13,581 bases of DNA from Nitrospina sp. (GCA_004357365.1 SMVT01000045.1:1-13581), one strand, 5' to 3'. Positions 1-5,860 are shown, counted from the first letter of the stretch. The notes: a model not told the origin generated them from the sequence alone. Numbers and translations: made by a program.

Positions 1-139
1 AATTGAGGTTTCCGGCGGTATGACTCTGGACCGGCTGAACGCGTTTAAAGGGATGGGAATCAACACCATATCAGTCGGCGCGCTGACCCACTCGGCGCGT
101 TCGGTCGATATCAGCATGAACCTCCTCACCGATGGTTAA
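1..139 (+). CDS. nadC: Nicotinate-nucleotide pyrophosphorylase (carboxylating), C-terminal fragment
   Basis: Only the last 45 codons are in the window; the frame opens at base 2 and ends with TAA at 137-139. The peptide begins IEVSGGMTLDRL and contains INTISVGALTHSARSVDISM. This is the typical C-terminal end of quinolinate phosphoribosyltransferase, where the glycine-rich turn and the ISVGALTHS strand form part of the phosphate-binding side of the barrel. The enzyme makes nicotinate mononucleotide from quinolinate and PRPP in cytoplasmic de novo NAD synthesis. No hairpin terminator is seen after the stop; a promoter for the next gene begins about 33 bases further on. Identification rests on the conserved tail only, but that tail is distinctive. 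Confidence 0.9.
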   Translation, partial: IEVSGGMTLDRLNAFKGMGINTISVGALTHSARSVDISMNLLTDG

Positions 140-171
140 GGAGCTCCAAACTGGGGGAAGACCCAATTGTA

Positions 172-200
172 TTGGCAATTATATTTCTGGATGTTATAAT
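172..200 (+). promoter_or_regulatory. Sigma-70 type promoter for the 239-667 gene
   Basis: TTGGCA (172-177), a 17-base spacer, and a perfect TATAAT (195-200). Transcription would start near 207, leaving a leader of about 30 bases before the ATG at 239. The match is the best promoter in the window and implies that the downstream gene is transcribed independently of nadC. Confidence 0.75.
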
Positions 201-238
201 TATTCAGTCATTTAACTTCAAATATTCTCGGAAAAATT

Positions 239-667
239 ATGCCTTGCAAAGATACAACCTCCTTGATGTCGGTCCGGGTCGATCATAACGATTATCTGAT
301 CGATTATGATTACGCCAAAATGACCTGTGCCAAGGAAGTGGGTGGCGGCCAGAGTTTTCACCGGTACTGCGAGGGGAAACCCATCAGTCAAATTTTGCGG
401 ATGGAGTTTTTCCAGATTCTTCAGGACTTGGCCCTGGAGAATGAGGATACCGAGCTTCAGTTTTTAGTGTACCTGGAATGGTCCGCACTCCGGTCCGCCT
501 TGATTCAATATCTGGGAGAAGATGAAGACGTGGACACCAAACATTTTGAATTGGCTTCCGTTCAATACGACGATCAAAAAGTACAAATCAACCAGATCAT
601 TCATCCCCTCGCCAACAAACCCAGGATTCAATCCTGTTTCCAGCGTTCCCTGAAAGCATCCGATTAA
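239..667 (+). CDS. Hypothetical acidic protein, 142 aa
   Basis: I do not recognise this protein. It is soluble-looking, with no signal peptide or membrane segment, and acidic in the middle (LGEDEDVDTKHFELA). Cysteines at residues 3, 30, 44 and 133 do not form a CxxC pair. The middle (about 50-90) looks helical. A near-consensus promoter ends 38 bases upstream, which supports expression. The ATG at 239 lacks a clear Shine-Dalgarno; the ATG at codon 10 (SVRVDHNDYL follows) is an alternative start and is no better placed. The gene is convergent with the DUF1566 gene, and their stop codons overlap inside an 8-base palindrome. The reading frame is probably real because of promoter, length and natural composition; the function is unknown. 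Confidence 0.6.
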   Translation: MPCKDTTSLMSVRVDHNDYLIDYDYAKMTCAKEVGGGQSFHRYCEGKPISQILRMEFFQILQDLALENEDTELQFLVYLEWSALRSALIQYLGEDEDVDTKHFELASVQYDDQKVQINQIIHPLANKPRIQSCFQRSLKASD

Positions 668-1089
668 TCCTCCGGCCATAAACGGACGGGCCGAACGCAT
701 CCCTGCGTGAAATCCTGATCGAAAATCTGCGAAAGTCCACTTTGATAAGAGAAATAAAATGCCCCCTGCTGATCGAACGGCAGGCACCAGGATCCGTTGC
801 CACATTTGGGTTCAAATAAAGGGAATATATTGAGCACCTGGTTCGACCGGCCCATCAGCTCCCATTCCGCAAAATATAAACCTTCAATCTCTTCTTTTTC
901 CGCGATTCTCCAGTCGTGAAAACCCAGATAGTCCTCTTTATTGATTTTGTCAATGAAAGCCATGGCTTCCTGAAAATCGAGCCAGTCCTGGGTGATTTGA
1001 AACGAATCCTTTTGGCACCAGGCCAGGCCGGTTTTGGTGTCCTGGATCGTCCCGTCTCCATTATCTATAAATCGGGCTTCTTCGCTCAT
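664..1089 (-). CDS. DUF1566 / Lcl C-terminal domain protein
   Basis: This 141-residue protein is essentially one DUF1566 (Lcl_C) domain. Signature pieces appear in order: FIDNGDGTIQDTKTGLAWCQ at residues 7-26, GFHDWRIAEKEEIEGL at 56-71, and the closing GCVRPVR near 131-137. In the family these form a C-type-lectin-like fold found in many secreted or surface proteins of environmental bacteria; the molecular role is generally unknown. Here there is no signal peptide, so this copy looks cytoplasmic or uses an unrecognised export route. Cysteines at 25, 95, 102 and 131 could pair if it is exported. The start is supported by AGAGGTGG a few bases upstream of the ATG. The domain call is firm; the biological role is open. 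Confidence 0.85.
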   Translation of the reverse strand: MSEEARFIDNGDGTIQDTKTGLAWCQKDSFQITQDWLDFQEAMAFIDKINKEDYLGFHDWRIAEKEEIEGLYFAEWELMGRSNQVLNIFPLFEPKCGNGSWCLPFDQQGAFYFSYQSGLSQIFDQDFTQGCVRPVRLWPED

Positions 1090-1300
1090 CGATTGCCACC
1101 TCTTTGAATGAATGTATCAAGCTTTAAAGCCTCATAAAATATCGCATGAGAAATGATTTGTGAAGGATAATTTTTCAGGCAGCCGCTCCGGTAATTGGAC
1201 TGGACGGGCCGGATAGAATCTTATACAGTGTGGCCTTCCTTTTAAGAGCTTAAATCATTTATTTATTGGAGTCCATTTTACCATAGAAGGGGCGGAAACC
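1090..1300. other. Divergent intergenic region
   Basis: This 211-base spacer separates two genes that point away from each other, so it should carry promoters for both. I see no convincing sigma-70 pair. The closest rightward candidate is TTGGAC (1195-1200) with TTATAC (1221-1226), but the 20-base spacer is too long. An RBS-like AGGGG lies just before the ATG at 1301, and AGAGGTGG serves the leftward gene. Confidence 0.4.
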
Positions 1301-1915
1301 ATGTGGGGTCGAGGCGTTATTTGGAAAATCGGATTGGCGGGATTGGGGTGGATCGCTGTTGGCGTCCTCACTACCGCTGAAGCCGGAGCGGGTCACCTTC
1401 CGCTTTGGAACCTCTTCAGCCTGAACCCGATCGTTTCCCAAGCGTCCTGCGGTGAAGAAATCCTGCCCCTCAATATTTATGAAAACATATCGCTGTACAG
1501 CCTGATTACGGGTTTCGTGCTGGTGTTCACCGCTATTTTTCTGGAGCAGAAAAAAGTCAAAATGGCTTTATGGGTGGTGGCCGCGGCGCCCTTTATGATC
1601 TGGGGCTACGTGCACTTTCTGGTGGATTACGACTCTCTCCGCCGAACCATTTTCCTTTACAACCTACAGGCGGAAGGCACTCTGGCGAACATCGCGGAAG
1701 CTCAGGAAAGATACAAGTCCGAGCAGGGCAATTTCATCAAAGACCTGAAGGTGCTGGAGTCGCATCTGGCCGGTGCTCATGGGATGGACGAGTGTGTGCG
1801 GATCGTCGAGCTGAACGTTTCTTTCGAGCACTGGTCTGCCGTCGCCCAGCATCGTTCCAGTCCCGATACCGTGCGGTGGGACAGCACCAGCGGCAGTTCG
1901 TTGAAAAAGGGGTAG
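1301..1915 (+). CDS. Membrane protein with a type IV pilin-like C-terminal domain
   Basis: This is a 204-residue protein. Hydrophobic segments lie at about 6-24 (signal peptide or anchor), 64-82 and 87-108. The part after residue 115 resembles the body of type IV pilin-like proteins. EGTLANIAEAQERYKSEQG (125-143) followed by NFIKDLKVLE matches the usual helix-to-loop passage in which a chain position is followed by 'Y..E.G.F..DL..L'. The end, FEHWSAVAQHRSSPDTVRWD, matches the common 'gfsAtA.H......ytwds' strand pair. Cysteines at 50 and 165 could form a disulfide. It lacks the prepilin leader and the usual GFTLIE N-terminus, so it is not an ordinary pilin; the fold seems grafted onto a polytopic anchor. 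An AGGGG RBS precedes the ATG. It is convergent with the CBS gene. The pilin-like reading is inferred from pattern only. Confidence 0.7.
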   Translation: MWGRGVIWKIGLAGLGWIAVGVLTTAEAGAGHLPLWNLFSLNPIVSQASCGEEILPLNIYENISLYSLITGFVLVFTAIFLEQKKVKMALWVVAAAPFMIWGYVHFLVDYDSLRRTIFLYNLQAEGTLANIAEAQERYKSEQGNFIKDLKVLESHLAGAHGMDECVRIVELNVSFEHWSAVAQHRSSPDTVRWDSTSGSSLKKG

Positions 1916-1942
1916 CTGGAATTCAAGGGTGGGAAAAAGATC

Positions 1943-2335
1943 TCAACCCATGTTCCAATGGTTGACGATGCCGTTCAACGAGACCAATCCCACCACCTGA
2001 TTATTTTCCATCACCATGGCGTAGGACACGTTGAAATTGGTCAACAGCCGCGCGGCATAAGGAACGGGCATGCTGGCGGGAACCGATAATACCGGCTTGG
2101 ACATGATTTCATAAACGTGGGTTTCGTGCAGTTTGCGCTGTTGCGCGATCACCTTGCGGGCGATGTCTTTAAGGGTCATGATGCCGAACACATCGGATTC
2201 GTTTCGGGGCTCGATCAAAATGGCGTTGAGGTCCTCCTTTTTCATCATCTCCAGGGCTTCCGCAACCCGGGTGATTCCGTCGATCTTCTTGAAATTGGGC
2301 ATCATGACCTGGCTGACCAGCAACGTTTCACTCAT
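1943..2335 (-). CDS. Tandem CBS-domain protein
   Basis: This 130-residue protein consists of two CBS motifs and little else: CBS1 at about 8-63 (VSQVMMPNFKKIDG, then DVFGIMTLKDIARKV) and CBS2 at about 74-128 (VYEIMSKPVLSVPAS, then VVGLVSLNGIVNHW). CBS pairs bind adenine nucleotides such as AMP, ATP or S-adenosylmethionine and act as energy or ligand sensors for a partner enzyme or transporter. It is the last gene of the DUF1538-DUF1538-PII block, 21 bases after the PII-like gene. GGAG about 9 bases upstream of the ATG serves as RBS. The most economical idea is that it senses nucleotide state for the two membrane proteins. The domain call is secure; the ligand and partner are inferred. Confidence 0.9.
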   Translation of the reverse strand: MSETLLVSQVMMPNFKKIDGITRVAEALEMMKKEDLNAILIEPRNESDVFGIMTLKDIARKVIAQQRKLHETHVYEIMSKPVLSVPASMPVPYAARLLTNFNVSYAMVMENNQVVGLVSLNGIVNHWNMG

Positions 2336-2356
2336 ACCACAGACTCCAATCCGGCT

Positions 2357-2704
2357 TTAAAAATAATGTTCTTTGGCGTCTTTTTCCAAAATGGGGATCT
2401 GGCTCTCCAAACCGATGGCGCGGTCCACGGACCAGGAAAAGGCGATGCCGTTTCCCTGCTCTCCAAATTTTCCGGCCTTGTAAATGGCATCCATGATTTG
2501 ATTGGAATTAAAATCTTCCACCAGAAACAAAAGCATGTCCTTCAGGGTTTCCATGTTCAAACCCAAAAATGATTTTTGGTCGTGTACGCCTTCTCCCCGC
2601 GCATTCAGGATAGTCACTCCGGTGGCGCCGGCTTTTTTGGCGGCCTCGATGACCTCGTCCTGATAATCGTCATTGACCAAGGCCAGGATTACTTTAAAAC
2701 GCAT
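2357..2704 (-). CDS. PII-like signalling protein (non-canonical P-II family)
   Basis: This is a 115-residue, ferredoxin-like PII-type protein. The opening MRFKVILALVNDDYQDEVIEAAKKAGATGVTIL is the standard beta-alpha-beta start. NARGEGV (34-40) corresponds to the GRG turn of GlnB. GNGIAFSWSVDRAIGL (84-99) corresponds to the GDGKIF....V..A.RI stretch used for nucleotide binding. The T-loop region (about 38-55) is different from GlnB: the uridylylated tyrosine and its surrounding sequence are missing, so regulation by GlnD is unlikely. The start is fixed by a perfect AGGAGG at 2710-2715, five bases before the ATG and overlapping the stop of the upstream DUF1538 gene, which points to translational coupling. 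PII proteins usually gate a transporter or enzyme, and the adjacent DUF1538 pair is the obvious partner. Confidence 0.87.
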   Translation of the reverse strand: MRFKVILALVNDDYQDEVIEAAKKAGATGVTILNARGEGVHDQKSFLGLNMETLKDMLLFLVEDFNSNQIMDAIYKAGKFGEQGNGIAFSWSVDRAIGLESQIPILEKDAKEHYF

Positions 2705-2713
2705 ATCAGCCTC

Positions 2714-3532
2714 CTACGGGTTTGGTTTCGCCCTCGAATCAGGCACCCTTGAGAAAAATCGTTTCTGGATCATAGCATACGCCAAAACGCTCATCATAGG
2801 GAAAAGAGAGGCGAAAGCGATCAGTCCGAAGCCGTCCAGCAAAAGCGAACTGTCCGGAACGTTCGACGCCAATCCCAATCCCAATGCCACCAGCAACGGT
2901 GCCGTTACCGTCGAGGTGGTCACGCCGCCGGAATCATACGCCAGAGGAACGATGAACTTGGTAGCAAAATAAGTTTGAACGAGTAAAAAGATATAACCGG
3001 TGATGATGTAATACTGAATGGGCGTGCCCTCAATGATTCGAAAGACGCCCAACGCCACACCCACGCCCACACCCAACGCAACCGCCATCCGCAACCCGAG
3101 TGCGGAGATGGCTCCGGTGGAAATTTCCCGGGCTTTCAAAGCGACGGCAATCAGGGCAGGTTCTGCCAGCGTGGTCGCAAATCCGATCAGAAACCCAAAC
3201 AAAATCACCTCAACATAAAATTCAGCGCCGATTCGCCTGCCATCGAAGAGGGAATCCGGAGATGGAGAATCCCCCATCAGAAATGCCGGATCGGACAGCT
3301 GTTGCGCCATGGATGTACCCAGGGGAAAGATGCATTCTTCCAGCCCGACGATAAACACCGCCAGGCCCAGCACCACCATTCCCATCCCGGCCAGTAATTT
3401 TTTCCAGTGGGGCAGTTTTTTCCGGATAACCGCCCATTGAAAAAATGCGAACACCAGGATGATGGGAAGAATACCCATCAGGGTGATGAACAGCGAATCG
3501 AAAATGATATCGATATAATGGAGTTTCGCCAT
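2714..3532 (-). CDS. DUF1538 membrane protein, second copy
   Basis: This is a 272-residue polytopic membrane protein of the DUF1538 family, paralogous to its upstream neighbour. Shared motifs are GFATTLAEPAL (117-127), YDSGGVTTSTVTAPL (199-213) and DGFGLIAFASLFPM (233-246), each within or beside hydrophobic segments. I count about seven such segments. The duplicated small-residue and charged motifs within the membrane (TTLAEPAL, DSGG.TTS) look like a substrate or ion path. I chose the ATG at 3532 (MAKLHYIDIIF). The frame stays open upstream to 3811, but there it reads Arg/His-rich nonsense antiphase to the first DUF1538 gene. The start lies 2 bases after that gene's stop, implying coupled translation. 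The family function is unknown to me; a PII/CBS-regulated transporter is inference. Confidence 0.9.
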   Translation of the reverse strand: MAKLHYIDIIFDSLFITLMGILPIILVFAFFQWAVIRKKLPHWKKLLAGMGMVVLGLAVFIVGLEECIFPLGTSMAQQLSDPAFLMGDSPSPDSLFDGRRIGAEFYVEVILFGFLIGFATTLAEPALIAVALKAREISTGAISALGLRMAVALGVGVGVALGVFRIIEGTPIQYYIITGYIFLLVQTYFATKFIVPLAYDSGGVTTSTVTAPLLVALGLGLASNVPDSSLLLDGFGLIAFASLFPMMSVLAYAMIQKRFFSRVPDSRAKPNP

Positions 3533-3534
3533 GC

Positions 3535-4281
3535 TCAACTCGGACCGAAAATAAAAATACCGTAAAGCATCACGAAGAAAATAGGCGTCAAACTGGCCAG
3601 GGCGATCAATCCAAAGCCGTCGATCATTGGGTTTCGCCCCCGGATGGACGAGGCCAGGCCGATTCCCAGTGCGGTGATCAACGGGACGGTGATGCAGGAC
3701 GTGGTGATGCCTCCGGCATCGTAAGCGATGCCAATGATTTCTTTGGGTGCGAACAGGGTCGCCAGAATGATGAGGGAATAGCCGCCCAGTATAAAGATCA
3801 CCAAGGGCCAACCCTTGATGATCCGGATCACGCCAATGGCCCCGGCCAGTCCCACTGCCAAAGCCGTGGTCAGCCGCAGGCCCCAGACATAGCCGGCAAT
3901 CGAATCCCGGGCGGCGTCAATCGCCCCCGCCTCCGCCGCAATTTCCCCGGCTTTCTGGGCAATCACCGTCAGGGCCGGCTCGGCGATGGTGGTGGCAAAT
4001 CCCAGGGTGAAACCGAACAGGACGATCCAGAAAACATTGCCTTTGAGGGCGAACTCGACCGCCAGTCTTTCACCCAGGGGGAACAGGGCCTGTTCCAGCC
4101 CCTGAATAAAGATAAACAGTCCGATGATGACCAGAACAAATCCAAAAAGGGTTTCTTGGAGGTGAGGAAAAGGTTTCTGGATCACCACTATTTGAAAAAA
4201 GGTGATGACCAGAATAATGGGCAAAACGTTCAAGAAGGTCTGGGAAATTTTGGAAAGTAAAGATCGAAGAGTTTTAACCAT
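3535..4281 (-). CDS. DUF1538 membrane protein, first copy
   Basis: This is a 248-residue polytopic inner-membrane protein. It carries the DUF1538 signature blocks GFATTIAEPAL (94-104), YDAGGITTSCITVPL (187-201) and DGFGLIALASLTPI (221-234). The N-terminal half has FLNVLPIILVITFFQ (17-31) and GLEQALFPLGERLA (61-74), each matched at the same place in the next gene. Compared with that paralogue it lacks a roughly 20-residue insertion after LFPLG, and it has its own Ala/Glu-rich segment (112-128). It is the first gene of the block, 123 bases downstream of tatA on the same strand. No clear promoter or strong RBS is visible before the ATG at 4281. The two products probably act as a heterodimer or as two halves of one channel-like unit, which is inferred from pairing and similarity. 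Confidence 0.9.
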   Translation of the reverse strand: MVKTLRSLLSKISQTFLNVLPIILVITFFQIVVIQKPFPHLQETLFGFVLVIIGLFIFIQGLEQALFPLGERLAVEFALKGNVFWIVLFGFTLGFATTIAEPALTVIAQKAGEIAAEAGAIDAARDSIAGYVWGLRLTTALAVGLAGAIGVIRIIKGWPLVIFILGGYSLIILATLFAPKEIIGIAYDAGGITTSCITVPLITALGIGLASSIRGRNPMIDGFGLIALASLTPIFFVMLYGIFIFGPS

Positions 4282-4404
4282 TGCTGGGCTTGAACCACCA
4301 GGGACTATTACCCGGGGAAGAGGAATTCAGGCGGAAGGAAGATCAGGGTGGGGCAGTCCAGAACTGGGTCTTGCGCATACCCGGGAGTAGTTGCTGTATG
4401 TGGA

Positions 4405-4710
4405 TTACTTTTCGGAAGACTCCTTGTCCTCACTTGCCGTATCCACTTGGGCCTCACTTGCCGTATCCACCTGGGCCGCTTCTTCGCCAGTGAGTTCAGG
4501 AACCGCTTTCGGTTCCTCCGCCCCTTCATTGTCTGCCTGAGGCTGATCCTCGGAAGACAGTTCCACCTGCTCCGCCTCTTTCATGGAAGTTTTAAAGTTC
4601 TTGATGCTTCTTCCAAAAGCGCTGCCAATTTCCGGAAGTTTTCCCGCACCAAATATGATCATAATGATGACCAGAATGATCATTAATTCCGGAAAACCTA
4701 TACCCATCAT
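4405..4710 (-). CDS. tatA: Sec-independent protein translocase subunit TatA
   Basis: This 101-residue protein has the TatA/TatE layout: a single N-terminal membrane helix (GFPELMIILVIIMIIF, 5-20), the hinge motif FGAGKLPE (20-27), an amphipathic helix (IGSAFGRSIKNFKTSMKE, 28-45), then a long acidic, disordered tail. TatA oligomers form the pore that exports folded twin-arginine substrates with TatC, which is not in this window. The tail contains an exact octapeptide duplication (AQVDTASE at 79-86 and 87-94) encoded by a 24-base tandem repeat. GGAGA seven bases upstream supports the ATG at 4710, with a second ATG directly after it. TatB is the alternative, but the glycine-containing FGAGKLPE hinge and short amphipathic helix favour TatA. 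Confidence 0.95.
   Translation of the reverse strand: MMGIGFPELMIILVIIMIIFGAGKLPEIGSAFGRSIKNFKTSMKEAEQVELSSEDQPQADNEGAEEPKAVPELTGEEAAQVDTASEAQVDTASEDKESSEK
4428..4475. repeat. 24-bp tandem duplication in the tatA tail
   Basis: Two adjacent 24-base units (4428-4451 and 4452-4475) differ at a single position, a C/T change in the third base of a codon. They encode the duplicated octapeptide AQVDTASE in frame. The near identity suggests a recent slippage duplication in a disordered region. Confidence 0.92.
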
Positions 4711-4749
4711 AGCGATTTCTCCATCTGAACATTAATATTGAGCGACCGG

Positions 4750-4777
4750 AGTATAACAATAATTTTTGGAAAACCAA
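4750..4777 (-). promoter_or_regulatory. Probable sigma-70 promoter of tatA
   Basis: Read on the minus strand: TTGGTT (4777-4772), a 16-base spacer, TATACT (4755-4750). The start of transcription would fall near 4743, giving a leader of about 33 bases with a GGAGA RBS. It lies in the 130-base divergent gap shared with the LRR gene; no equally good rightward promoter was found. Confidence 0.6.
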
Positions 4778-4840
4778 CCTTTTAATAGCCTTATTTGATA
4801 AAGTGGATTGGAAGGACCCATATGACATCAAGCTTCTTGG

Positions 4841-5347
4841 ATGGAACCCATGAATCAGGACTTTATTCTGGATTTGTTTTATTCGCTGAACGGGAATCTG
4901 GATCAGATCAACGCGGTGATCGATGCCAAGCTGAACCGATACGGATCCCGCAAAATCACGACCTTTGAGTTGTTCATCAAAAGCCGCATCAGCCGGAATA
5001 AAAAGGTTCTGAGAATGACCAATATGGAAATCAATCCGAATGAGGCCGCTTATTTGAGTCTTTATCCAGAGTTGTCCGATCTGGAGGTGCTCGATCTTAG
5101 GAAAAATTTTCTGGGGGACAGCGGGTTCCAGGCCATCGCCCGGTCGCCCGTTCTCAATAATATAAAGGAACTGGACCTGCGAAATAATCAGATCACCCGC
5201 GTCGGCGTGGAACTGTTTGCCAAGGAAACCACCATGACCGGGCTGGAAAAAATAGATTTACGGTCGAACAAACTCGGTAAGCGGTGGGAGGATAAATTGA
5301 AGGAAACCGGCCGGTTCCCCCATCTTCGAGAAGTCAAAACTCTGTGA
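4841..5347 (+). CDS. Leucine-rich repeat protein, ribonuclease-inhibitor type
   Basis: This is a 168-residue protein with no signal peptide. The N-terminal 55 residues are a helical cap of unknown type (DFILDLFYSLNGNLDQINAV). After it come LRR units in strict 27-residue register, starting at 81 (LEVLDLRKNFLGDSG), 108 (IKELDLRNNQITRVG) and 135 (LEKIDLRSNKLGKRW). A degenerate unit precedes them (VLRMTNMEINPNEA, about 56-80) and a truncated one follows at 162 (LREVKTL). The 27-28 residue period with LDLR.N.. is the ribonuclease-inhibitor class, which makes protein-binding horseshoes. With so few repeats it is probably an adaptor or scaffold. The ATG at 4841 has a weak RBS; codon 4 (4850) is an alternative. 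It is divergent from tatA and convergent with the FlgM-like gene. The partner is unknown. Confidence 0.85.
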   Translation: MEPMNQDFILDLFYSLNGNLDQINAVIDAKLNRYGSRKITTFELFIKSRISRNKKVLRMTNMEINPNEAAYLSLYPELSDLEVLDLRKNFLGDSGFQAIARSPVLNNIKELDLRNNQITRVGVELFAKETTMTGLEKIDLRSNKLGKRWEDKLKETGRFPHLREVKTL

Positions 5348-5359
5348 AGCGGTTGGCCG

Positions 5360-5653
5360 TTAAATAATGGCCCGCGTTTTATTTTCCTGGATTTTCTGAA
5401 CCATTTTTTCCGCCAGTTCCTTGGCCTTGATCTTATAGGTCCCGTTAGCCAGAGTGGCCTTGTATTGCTCCACCAAGTCCCGGCGGATCTCGGTCTTCCT
5501 TTCGCTCTTCTGCACCTCATTCTTCAACACTTCTTTAAACGATTCCGACGGAGCGCGAGCGGACTCCTGGGGCTTCGACGCGGAATTTTTCTTATCAACG
5601 CGCGAGGATGTCAGGTTTTTTCCTGAAGAGGAATTTAAATACAACTCATTCAT
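5360..5653 (-). CDS. flgM: FlgM-like anti-sigma-28 factor
   Basis: This 97-residue basic protein has a disordered, Ser/Lys-rich N-terminal half (1-50) and a helical C-terminal half ending in RRDLVEQYKATLANGTYKIK and AKELAEKMVQKI. The pattern 'R...V...K..LA.GTYK......A.KM' is that of the FlgM C-terminus, the part that grips sigma-28 (FliA). FlgM holds FliA inactive until the flagellar hook-basal body is finished and FlgM is exported. No other flagellar gene lies in the window, so this is an isolated flgM, or a FlgM-like regulator recruited elsewhere. A sigma-28-like promoter lies 41 bases upstream. No strong RBS is seen before the ATG. It is convergent with the LRR gene, 12 bases apart. The similarity is clear but short. 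Confidence 0.75.
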   Translation of the reverse strand: MNELYLNSSSGKNLTSSRVDKKNSASKPQESARAPSESFKEVLKNEVQKSERKTEIRRDLVEQYKATLANGTYKIKAKELAEKMVQKIQENKTRAII

Positions 5654-5694
5654 AACCGGCTACGCCTATTGGTCCAATATTACTTCTTAAGTAT

Positions 5695-5721
5695 CTTTCG
5701 GCTTTTTTGAAAAATTTCTTA
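5695..5721 (-). promoter_or_regulatory. Candidate sigma-28 (FliA) promoter of the FlgM-like gene
   Basis: Read on the minus strand: TAAG (5721-5718), a 15-base spacer, GCCGAAAG (5702-5695). The FliA consensus is TAAA-N15-GCCGATAA, so spacing is exact, the -35 core matches 3 of 4 and the -10 matches 6 of 8. Its -35 end lies inside a 12-base palindrome (TTTCTTAAGAAA, 5715-5726). The position, 41 bases before the FlgM-like ATG, fits sigma-28 autoregulation as known in enteric bacteria. Confidence 0.5.
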
Positions 5722-5805
5722 AGAAAAGGGGCGGGTGACGGGGTGTGAAAATCGATTCTAAACCCGCGAAAATAAAGGCAAATTAACAATCAATGTAATT
5801 TTATG

Positions 5806-5834
5806 TTGATTCTAACTCATTGAAATCCTATAAT
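5806..5834 (+). promoter_or_regulatory. Sigma-70 type promoter upstream of the hairpin
   Basis: TTGATT (5806-5811), a 17-base spacer, and a perfect TATAAT (5829-5834). Transcription would begin near 5841, 20 bases before the 5861-5903 hairpin and about 300 bases before the HMA gene. The local AT-rich composition raises the chance of a random match, but spacing and -10 are ideal. Confidence 0.55.
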
Positions 5835-5860
5835 TTAACTAACTGGTTTTTCTCCTGTTT

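Noticed and set aside
1195..1226. TTGGAC and TTATAC as a promoter for the 1301 gene
   Set aside because: The 20-base spacer is outside the normal range, and the remaining bases offer no better pair.
3533..3811. N-terminal extension of the second DUF1538 gene to 3811
   Set aside because: The added 93 residues are Arg/His-rich and lie out of phase over the first DUF1538 gene. The ATG at 3532 restores normal family length and sits just after the upstream stop.
4309..4388. Two CCCGGG-centred sites between tatA and the first DUF1538 gene as an operator pair
   Set aside because: Six-base GC palindromes are expected by chance at this GC content, and no promoter lies beside them.
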